In this document: positions 30,370 to 42,300 of the stretch, piece after piece
Numbering within the stretch: position 1 is the stretch's first letter
Layout: each line of letters starts with the position of its first letter
Assembly (NCBI GenBank): GCA_944470555.2
Contig: OX104129.1
Coordinates: 45,603,998-45,667,997, forward strand
Origin: Heterobilharzia americana
Taxonomy: Eukaryota > Platyhelminthes > Trematoda > Strigeidida > Schistosomatidae
Direction of reading: 5' to 3'
DNA: 64,000 bases
Translations under genes and position numbers: made by a program
Notes under the pieces: model-generated
The model's database searches: none
The model's input: the letters and a program-made list of their open reading frames with translations, nothing else
What the model was told of the DNA's origin: nothing

Positions 30370-33300
30370 GGTTCATGGAATGCATATGATTCAGAAAGCA
30401 GCGAAAAATTGATGAAAATGGTAAATCACTAAAGTGTTACGCAATAGGATTAGACAAGTCGTTAAAGTAAAACCAATATTTTCTAAAGAAATTAAGACGA
30501 TTAAGCGAAACTATTCCAAGAAGAATACGTTCGGAGTAAATAATTTGGAACAGTGTAAATGAAGTTCTGTTCTACCTCCTCTTTATATATTATTTAGAAC
30601 TGTCTATGCGAGTCACTAATGTTTGACATATTTGTGGGATGTCTAACCCATCTTTTCTGCTGACCACAGAAGGGTACGAACAGATATGCAAACCTTCTAC
30701 AATGGCTCCCTCTTCGGGAGAAAGAAAACCCTTTAACAAGACTTGCTTATTCGAATGATATTTTTATGACTTGAGTATAAGGGATGAGTCGCGATGACAG
30801 AGCCTTTTTCAAGTTTTCCCAGATCATAAGAATTTTTCGGTGGTTGCTTTTAAATTTGACCGTGTCCAGTTAGATGTGTTTGTACTTGATGGGATGTCTG
30901 TCCAGTGTATGTAGCGTCGTATTCACTACAGTCTACCTTATAAACACAGTTTGTTGTTCCAAATGGGATTTGTTTCACATTATGATGTAGTATGCTACGC
31001 CGGGATCACACAGGTAAAATACACCTTCATGGTGAATAAGTTATTGTATTAAAATATGAGTCTGATGAGATCTTAATAACCGTACATATTTGTTTAGCTT
31101 CTCAACTAGTTTTGTCTTCACTAGTTGTCCGACAGTTTTTATTTAAAATATCCGAAGCCTAATGGTTACCTACGTGGTCAATTGTTTTTCACTAAAAAGT
31201 GCTGACTTTCGAACCCTATTTCCTTCTCTTATGGTAATTTTGTACCAAATTATCACTCACCTGTTGTAGAATTACCCTTGACTAATCCTTCTGGAGCTGT
31301 ACGCCATTCATCGGAATTTACAGGTTTGTATTCAATTACATAGCCCATTATACGACGTCCTCCATCTGATTTCGGTTTAGTCCATTCTAGAGTTACCTTG
31401 TCTGCATCTACATCAGTTGGTGTAAGATTTCCAGGAGCTCCGGGTACAGCTAAAAAGATGTAAATGATTAAAAGTGTTTATCAGGAAAGAACACAAGAGT
31501 ATTGCTTGTCATCCGTTAGGTGAGTAAAAACTGTTTACACATTTTAATATTGTAGATGAAATCATATTTCTGGTAAATAAATCCAGTGGTTCACTAATTC
31601 CTATTTCTATCAATTCTCAGTATAGACGTTAAAAAAATGTAGGGTCTTGTGAACGCCTTCAGCAGAAATTTGAGTATGTTTAGCATGCATCTCAGACCTG
31701 CTCCAGCACTGGTCTGCAACTACTCTCAGTTTAATGATAAAGAGTGAAGTGGTGGGATGCCTTAATCATTTCAGTTACTTGGGGAGTTTAATCAACCCAG
31801 ACGGGCTGGTTGCTGACAAAATTTCGGCTCAGATACAGAAGGTCGTTGGGCATTTCCCAACTTGAGTCACCTATGGCATCCGCAAGATATCCTACTATTT
31901 GTCAAATCACGAGTATGCCGTACTGAAGTTCTTTCTGTACTTCTGAACGGCTGTGAGACCTAACTGATAAAAGTAGAAGATATAAAGCTGTCACAGGGTT
32001 TTGTTCACAAATGTCTTCGTAGCATTGGCGGCGATTAGTGGAATTACCGCGTGAGCAATTTTGAAGTTAGGCGAGGGGTACTAAGCAACATAGGCAAGTT
32101 GACTGATGAGGTTGTGAACCTTCATCGACTGAGATGGTTTGACCATGTACTGCTCATGCTGAGCCAAAGTCCACCTCGATATGGCATGCTGAGAGAAGTT
32201 GGATTAGATTGGGAGAGAGTCCAAGGTGACCAGACCAAGACTTGACATCAGTTGGTGAAGTCCCTGACTGTTGCTCTGAGGTGTGTTTCGTGATGTAGAT
32301 TACCTGTCTAGTGTCCCCAATATGATAGAAATAAGTGATTCAGGACTCTTGGTTACATGGTGAAAAATCAGTGATAATGACGCAGATGAATTCACTTATC
32401 GACGTCTTCTGAATCTTGAATATTCTAACTAACTGTTATCTTGAGATTGTTTATTCCCTCACACAACTTTGTCGACTTAGATATCAATCTTTTCCTATTG
32501 ACTTTTTCTGTGTATACTACTGTGAAGTGTGGCAAGTTGAATCGATGCACTTTTGTACGAGGTTCTATGTTGCTTTTGTCTATCTGTATGCAATACAGCG
32601 TAACCGTCAGCCAATATCATCGTTTGGCATGCACCTCACTCGGAACTTTCTTGACCCAACAGGTCACGATCCATCACTAGAACCTCCAGAAATCCATCCA
32701 GACTCAAGGCATAAATGAGTACTGGAAATTAACTCTATTATTAGTTTTTTGAGTTTATTGATTTGAAAGTAGTTTCCATCGCAAATTGAAATTATTTGTC
32801 CTTTCAACCATATGGTCAAAAGATTATCATGTGTTACTGCTGCAATCAAACATGTCCGCAGTACTTTTTGAGATGAACTGTTGTGATAACTCTTCTAACG
32901 AGTATTGTGTAAGTAATTAACTTCTGACCAATCCATTCAAAATGGTACCATTGGAAATGAGGTGATGTTGGTTCCATCACTTTAAGCATAGGATTTGACC
33001 TAAGAAAATTGAATGGTGTTAGGTGTGTTCATATGAAATAATTTACTATCTTCGATTCTGTTAAGCAGTTGAACGATTAGAGCATAACTTTTGAGTAGAG
33101 TCATAAAACTTATTTAATATTAAGAAATGGAAGCTTTTTTCTGCACCAGAATGATACTCTAAGTAAGAACTCATCATCACTGAAGGATTTGTTGTTGCAA
33201 AATACAAGATAAATAACTAAGATTCTATTTGTAGGTTCGTGGGGATTTATTTATTGATTCCAGGTTGGTATTCACCATGAACTGGCATCATTTGGAGAAA

Positions 33301-36300
33301 CTCTGGGAACCTGGGAGCACTGGAAAGCTGTTTCATCTTAATAAGGGACTCCTCAGTAGTGCTCAATCATGACCCTTTCAGGGCCTTCAGGTTCCGCAGC
33401 CAGCACTCCACCATTGAGCCACTGGGTCGAAATCCAATGGTCCATATTTCCCACTTCTGTCATTTCACGATATAGCGTGAACTTCATTGAATGCCGTCGT
33501 TGATTACCTATAATGAGGCATAAGGTTTTGCTCGAGGTCGATTTCGTTGAAGATATGAGACATTTTCACCACTGAATCAATACCTGCTTTCAATGACCAC
33601 TCACTGACAAATTTTTAAAATATTATGGTCATCAGACTATAATGAAGATTTTCTCACAATCTTTCACTGTAAACCCTATTCGAAATATGGATTAGGCCTG
33701 TCATATCTTTCAGAAGAACTAAACCAATATTCTAACGTTGGATAATCCATGGATGTCCTTCCTCTCTTTTATTCCGGTTGACACAACATGTCTTAGCAGT
33801 ATATTTTCAATTGTGGAGGCTCTTTTAGCACTTCAGTGTTTCATACCAATCAGTATCATTGGTTATATTTACATTCTTTCATGGCTAAGTAGGCTAGTAG
33901 TTAACTGGTAGTTTGTTCCTCCTTAAACTCGAAGAAAAATGAATAAATCTCGCCCATAACATAGTTATAACCATCATAACGGTATGATTAGTTTGTGTAT
34001 ATATTCATTCACTTAGTAGTCTTTACCTGAATCTGTATGTTCAGAGAACACAATTTCTTTACAACTAACAGTAATGAATTGTTCTACGTAAGTTAATTTA
34101 TCTAGGTGAACAAATCGAAAAACTTGAAATGGAAGTGCTAACAACAGTGTAACGCCAAAGAAGACTGATTGATATGTGAGCAAAATAACGGAAAGCTGTG
34201 AACTGAAAAAAGTGCCATATCAAATGACGACTATGGCCTAGTGGATAACACTTTGTCGTCTGAAACGATGGGTACTAGGCCCGAGTTCCGGTGGGGACAA
34301 CACTACTCATTAGGTTGGTGGCACATCCAGCTGATGAGTAGCAAATAGGACGAAACACGTATCCTAGATTCCACTATTAGACGTAAAATAGAGTATAAAG
34401 GTGGTTCTATTAACAATCTGATACCAGTTATACAAGGAGACACTAACATGAACCATGACGTTGTCCCAGTTTCTTTCTTTTTTTTCCAGTGTTTATTCAT
34501 GGTGCTCCTCGGACTCACACTGATAAGGGACTAACTCCTCGGTAAATATGTTAGTTTATAAAGGAAACTGATATCAACGTAGAATAAAGCATATGTAGTG
34601 ACAAAAGTGTTAGATAAGTTCTTTACTATTTGTAACAGTATTGAGAAACTTACTAGAAGGATTTTCTGCAATAATTGCTTTATCTGCATCTAATGGCTCA
34701 CTTACACCGAATTCATTAGCTGCACGTACACGGAAACGATACATATTACCTTCGTCTAGACCAGTTACATCACAATTCGGTGTACGAACAAATGAATTCA
34801 CTGTAATCCAATCTCCTGTTTTGGTATTTTGTCTTTCGACAACATAATTTGTTATAGGACTTCCGCCGTTATCCTGTTGAATAAAAAAGTATTTTTCAGA
34901 TAAGAGTAATAACAGTTTACTTTATAAATCTAATGAAACCAAGTGACTATACACTATGTACAGTCATTACACATACGCAAAATGATTCAAATTGACTGTC
35001 GTAAAGGAAGTGGACGAAACCAGGACTCCTTACACCATGTTTAGTTAGTGGCATAACATTGCGTAATATAAATCAAAAATGAAATAAAAATAACTCAGTG
35101 CAATTTACAATTATTTCATGTGAATATTCAATCGATTCAATGTTTACCACAGTTAAACGAAGTAGTCGCTTCACACAAATAATCGACACCCCTAAACGAG
35201 CTTAGTAGGGTCAGAATACATTTCGCAAATATTACTGATAACGAAAGGCTTAGTTGAAATGAAAATATCTCATATCTTCAACGAAATCGACCTCGAGCAA
35301 AACCTTATGCCTCATTATAGGTAATCAACGACGGCATTCAATGAAGTTCACGCTATATCGTGAAATGACAGAAGTGGGAAATATGGACCATTGGATTTCG
35401 ACCCAGTGGCTCAATGGTGGAGTGCTGGCTGCGGAACCTGAAGGCCCTGAAAGGGTCATGATTGAGCACTACTGAGGAGTCCCTTATTAAGATGAAACAG
35501 CTTTCCAGTGCTCCCAGGTTCCCAGAGTTTCTCCAAATGATGCCAGTTCATGGTGAATACCAACCTGGAATCAATAAATAAATCCCCACGAACCTACAAA
35601 TAGAATCTTAGTTATTTATCTTGTATTTTGCAACAACAAATCCTTCAGTGATGATGAGTTCTTACTTAGAGTATCATTCTGGTGCAGAAAAAAGCTTCCA
35701 TTTCTTAATATTAAATAAGTTTTATGACTCTACTCAAAAGTTATGCTCTAATCGTTCAACTGCTTAACAGAATCGAAGATAGTAAAGTATTCAATATAAA
35801 CACACCACGGAATTAAAAATCGCTGTATAGTGTTTAAGGTGTTTTGCAACAATCGATGAGTGTCTTGAGTGTAGATTTTTCAGTTATTACCTACAGGAAA
35901 TACATTTTCCCTTCGAGACTTGAAGTCGCATTCCTCAGGGATTACATTTCAAAATTAACCTATCTGGCTGTTGGATAACAGCAAGTATTGTCTCTACATT
36001 CCAAGTTTCTTGTTTGTTGTTCTATAAAATCAGAAACAAAATATGCTATACATAAAGGATTATGCTATTTCTGGGTAGCATTTATCGTCGACTGATATCT
36101 GTTATAAAAGCATTGAAAACCTAGGAACACTAGACAGTTTTTTTGTTCTTAGCACTGCGCACCAACGACAAGTGTGAATCGAGTCCCCAGTCATCAGGTT
36201 TTGAGGTGAGCATGTTCCTACTCAGCCACTGGGTTGAAATTCAGTGGTTCACTACCTCCAACGTCTGACAATTCGCGATGTACGATGATTATCACCCAGT

Positions 36301-39300
36301 GTCATAGGCGAATATTACGCCTCACATCCGACTTATTATACTACTTATGACTGATGAAGTTTACTGACAACTGGTAAATTATTTGGTACTTAACACTGAA
36401 GAATTGTGAGAAGCCTCATGTGAGATGGGTAATCTAAGCATACGTTGTTGAAGATACTTTTATCGATAAAGGAAGTCGTTGTTTTAGAGGACTGAAATCT
36501 TCCTGTGAACTGTAAAGTTGAATAACCAATGAAAATCAGAATATTGAATAGTTACAGAGATGAATTTAACACCATTGAAATCTAGCCTCTGATCAGAATT
36601 ATCACCATAAATACTGTTAACTTTACTTGGTTCGTATAAACAAGTCAGTATGATATGTGTGTAACTGCTATCACAGTACACTAAATCGATTGCTTTTCAT
36701 CAAAAAAAGCAAACATGATTAGATTTTCTCATACTAATACCTAATGTAACCCTGTAATCAGTGGAAACAAACAATATCAAGTAGGCTGACATGAATTTTA
36801 ATTTAAAATTAGGTGACCTCACTTCTATTGTTAGATATTACTTTGGAATAAGATTTATTATGAAACTGCGCAAATGAAAATCAAAATTTTAAGTAATTTA
36901 ACTGTTAAGGTAGAAGTCTTAGATTTCAAGTTTTGTTTCATGTTACTGTGTGGTCAGGAAAAACCTTACTGTATAATTTATCCTATTCAACATTTGACCT
37001 AGTGTTCTTAAATGTTCATGAAAACTGTACACCAATGGTGTTTTTGTTACAGCCTGGTCTTTGTCTTCCTATCTTCATGACTGAGTGGAGTGGAACGCCC
37101 TGAAGGAGAACAGTTGTTATTAGTATCAACTACAAATATCCCATGACCTTATTTTCGTTGGCTTATTATTATTATTATAACTCGCTCGGTCACCTCAGAA
37201 ACATGCAGGTATTATTTTACAACATAGCACGCTTATGGAATATGTTGTTTGCTGGTGAACCTCAAAGATTATCTGATAACATAACACACCTAAATTGAGT
37301 TTACATTTGAGTTCCAGTCATGTACTTTTGTTCTAATTGACTATTTCTGCAGATACTTAGCAAAGAAATGACTCAAGAAACTCAGATTTCATAGCATAAG
37401 TATGGACTAAAAACTGACATTTGAGTCACGTACCATAGTATATCTCATACAAGAGATTATTTTTTCTAGATAATAGGGTATACGCACAAACTACACAAAT
37501 TGTTTTGGTTCACTAAATGGAAAGAATTTCATAACGCGGTTTCATGAGTTAATCTTTGTGTTGTATTTTAGCTATGGTATCCTATATATAAATACTTATT
37601 AGTGGACAAAGTCATTACTGTTGCAGGAAAATATAGATTAAATGAAGATTCGCCAACAGATCTCCAGGTTTTCGATCCAACATTCTGTCAACTGAGCATA
37701 GTGTTTGTTGGTCAGAGTAATCACTTGCTAAGTGATTCTGAAAGTGTCCTTTAGTAAACTATCTTCCAACGCTGCTTGTTAAAGAGCTTGAAACACCTGA
37801 GTCAAGCCACTAACAAGGTTATTTCGTGATGATACTATTTACCTTCAGAACACAATAACTTATGTTGCAGGCTGAAATAATGCTCTTATCCAAAGAAATA
37901 TAAGGTTTAAATCGGTTTATACCTGTCTAAATAGTAGGTCATGATTTCGGAATTTCGCATCGATTTAAAAGATTAATACGCGTTTGCAAAAAAAGAAGTG
38001 ATATCACGAAGTGGGAAATTACTCACAAAATGATACGAAAAACTAAAGGGTTACAGACTAAGTGAATCACTAGAACAGAACATTTGTATAGGATAGATTA
38101 ACCACCGAGGTATGTGTATTAAAAGTTACCAACTTCTAATCAAAAGTGTTCACTTTCATTAAATTACTTACTGTTGGTGGATTCCAACTCAATGAACAAG
38201 AACTGCTTTTGATGTGACTGATTTCCAATGGTCCTTGAGGAGGTTCAGGTGGTCCTACAACTTTGACTGCAATCGGCACTGAATCCCGGCCCTTCTCATT
38301 TTCGAGATCTATTTTATATATGCCTGCATCACCTTTTTCTGCTTCTGTATCTGTGATAATCACTTCGTCTGGAGTTATTTCCACTTTGAAACGGCCACCT
38401 TCAAGAGGTACTGGAATTCCATTCTGTATGTTGGAAAGAAATTGTTATCAAAACAATTGGGAAATGACTTATCTATAACCAAAGGCACTTGCATTGTAAC
38501 ATTATATCATAGTTTTCTATCGTTTTAGAGGACAATCGATGCTAAACTTTCGACGGTTTGGTCTCAAAGGTTTGTACAAATTCGCTTTCATCTATACAAC
38601 CCTCAATTAGGATAGAAAAGTAGCCTTAGATTAATTAGTAAGAATTTATTGGCTGTCTGCTAACCTTCTTGCTATGCTTCATTGACTATTGGCTATCTGT
38701 TCAAAGTTCTGTCATTTTGTTAATGTAAGAAGAAAACTTGGACCCTGTGGTAGAGTATAATTTCATATTAGATTGTATATTTGATATGGCGCACAATGAT
38801 ACTATATTATTGACTGGATGACGTTTCGAGTGTAATTTATTTCTCATATTCATATCAAAGTAACCATGCGGCTTTTTAACTTCCTTCACATAATGCTGTT
38901 GCTTGTATTACATCCAGCTGACGAGTCCCAAACAGGACGAAACTCCTGTCCTAGGTTTCACTGTTGACCACTATCTATCAATAACATACAATTAAAACAC
39001 TGGCAATATAAGGTCAGCCGCTCAGGAGCCCACATGCTTATTAAGACTGATCAATTCGGCTCAGTCAACGATGGGATAATACATGCAACAATATTATTTA
39101 CATGAAAATTTACATAAAGGGTCAATTAAGTCAAAAGGAACCAAAAGAATAGGGAGGATAGAGAAAAAAGCCAAATCTAAATCACATCACTTTTAGTTTG
39201 AAAATCATAATCGATAATACCAAAGTAGCAAGATTCAACATGAGTACAAATTCTGCTGAAGAAGCTGTGACATACACAGCGAAATGTTCAGAACAATCCT

Positions 39301-42300
39301 GTTCACGATTTTCTAAATATGTTAGGATTATATTAAAACTTACCTATATAATGAGTAGAAGTTGCTTTTGTAGACATAAAAAAGGGGTTAAGTTTACGGA
39401 TGACAAGAGCTTCAAGAAATTCAGGCTCTCAACCCTGACCACTATTAAGTAGTACTTCAAAGGCTGTTTTCATGTCTACACTATGACTAGTTTCTAGTAT
39501 GGGTTTAGTAATAGGTGAAGATGGACGTTTGTCACCTGAACTTATCGGGTCTGTTGAGGTCATTTGTCTTTGAAGCCATTTAGGTACATGTTCAACTATC
39601 CTTGACTGTACATGACGATTACTCCTCCCTATCTATGTGTGTCCAGACATGCATGTAAATTGATGAGGACACTGAGATGTGATACGGTCGTTTACGTGTT
39701 GTTTTGATTTGTGTTGTAACATGGATTTTGTCTTCTCTACAATGATGACCTTGGCTGCATGATACGTTTTACAGATGGCTGGTGTGAGCCTTTTCCTTAT
39801 AATAAATCTATGTGAATCACCTCTAAATGGTAAACAGATGCAGACATTTTTCTTGGGAACGGAACATCTCATACTTTTCAGTGCTACACAGGTTTTGCAC
39901 CTGTTGGTAAATTTCAACGAGTAACCACTCTATGTGAGTGTTCTCACCAGTAACTTGGTTTCTTCCTCTTTAATGTCATCGGTGCAGATGCGGTGTGCCC
40001 TGTTGAATAAACAGCTAACTAAACATTGGGCTGGGCGATAGCTATGGACTGACCTTCTGATCCGGCCATCGTGACGTCGATTAAGCACTTTGTCTAAGAA
40101 TGGAAGTTAACAGTTCATCTCTTGCTCACAAGGAAGGCTAATATGGTTTTGAGCCGTATTCATCTTCTGTAGCAGGCACATTGCATCATATGGCTTTTCA
40201 CCTATAATGACTATATCATCGACATATCTTTTATAAAGTGAAATTCTTCTGATAAGATCGTTAACCATGTTTACAATATATGTATACATCGGCTACCGAC
40301 GGTCCTAATGGACTACCCATCGCAAAACCATAAATCTGTTGAAAGTATTCACTCTCGAATATGAATTGAACTTTGTTAGTACGTCAGAATAATCAATCTC
40401 CTACAAAATAAGAGGGATTGAGGAGACTGTCATACTTTTTTGAATAAGTTACCTTCTGTTACTTTTAGGCAGAAAACCTGAATGTTGTACAACAGTTGCT
40501 TAAGATTATATTGTATGTGACCACATTGGTAGGATAAAAGTGTGGTTAGGAGTTATTTAATCCGGGAATGGTATATTAGAACTCTGTTATTGTTGTTTTA
40601 AAGTATGTTTCATCACGAATCACTGATAGCTAATGCAGAAATTGAGTTACTTATATCCGATCTGAAGAACTGTAGAGCCTGTGTATTATTTAATGATGAT
40701 TACGGTATCAGAGTAACTTTCTGACCACTACTTCATGATGTTCAGCAGTGGTTAGATTGTTGTTAGCGTCTGTCAATCTGTAGACAGTTGACGAAGAGTA
40801 CTCTGATACCCTACAATTAAGCTAAGCGAATGAATAGATTTCTGTTTGAAACAATGGAACTCAAAGAATACTAAAAGCAACTAACCTTTGTGACTTCAAC
40901 TTTATCTGGTGGACTTCCAGTAAAAGGTATATGAATTTTAAATGGGTCTCCGATACGAGCAGTTACTTCACGTGGTACATCTCGGCCTATTTTAGGCGGA
41001 GCTAATACAATAAAAAAAAACAACTCAAGATTAAAGTAGACTTTAATTAATACAAATAAGCGCTTGGAAAAAAGACCCTTGGATATAGGTAACGGACAGT
41101 GAGTTTTAAAGGTCATTGGAATATCAGTTATCAAAGTAAAATCCTATCTAGGGTAATTTTGAATTCCGCTTAATTAATTCGAGTTTCAGACATTTTATTG
41201 ATTTGTACGACTAAATTTTTTGCATGTGTAAAACCTAGGACCTATTGGTTTTCTCTGTGTATGCTTGGAATTTCCTCAGTACTTGTTGTTTTCCAGTAGT
41301 TCTAAGATTCCACCAGCGAAAACCTAGAGTAAAACGATGGTATAGCAGTTGTGCATTCTTATAACAATAACTTTATAGTTTTGTTTTCAAGATCGTTTTG
41401 TTTTCTGTCAATCCTTGTTATTCAACCATTAAATAGAACTGGATTTAGTTTATAACCAGCTTTTTGGTTATAAATAAGTCAGTAAAGTGTGTTTTTGACT
41501 AGTGAATTATTTCACTATAAAGAAGGTAGTCGGTGAGTCCCAATTTGTTGTCCATCAGGTGGTGTTGATATCGTATAGTGCAACAGAAAACTATGCGTAA
41601 CTGATCGACTGTTACATCATTCATAGAATTGGCGGATGACATTGATTCATTGTAGAGGATCCACTAACGATAAACTGAGATTTAACTGTCTTTCTCCTTG
41701 GCAGTTCTTGTCTATTAAACTAGCATATCTCACTTTTCCAATTAAAAAGCGGAAATTTATCATACCACATTCAAAATCGCTAACTCGTATACATAGGAAA
41801 CAAAATATACACCTCAGTTTATTGAAATTGATAACATCATACAATAATCTACTGTTGGAAAGTCTGCATCTAAAATAAACAGTGAACTCTGTGATTCCTA
41901 TGGTCCTCTGAAATGAATGAGCACCAAAGTAATTTTGCTAATTACTGATATTAATTTCTTGTTTATGTGTTTGTTTGGTTAGCTCAAGATAAGAATGTAC
42001 ATGGGGTTTTAACTTTCTGCTCAAGAAACCCTCATATACTTTGAAGGTTCGATAGATTAGAGCATTCTATAGTTGATCCTAATGTGGGGTTTAAAGTAGG
42101 TCTGTACCAACTAAACAGTAGCTTGAATCTAAGTGACATTTTAGAAAAATATTTATGGTATGTGAAGAAATATAGATAACCATTGTTTTACTTCAGAATG
42201 TGTCTAAAAGGCTTCGGATTACTTCATTGGGAAGGAAGAAGTTGGTGTAACCTACATTCGTTGCTCTTCTTTTATCCAACTATGTGTATCACTTGGCTGA

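Noticed and set aside
39200..40480. A host reverse-transcriptase or telomerase-like gene
   Set aside because: Broken frames, GIY-YIG C-terminus and a second copy at 54155 show that it is a Penelope-like retroelement remnant.
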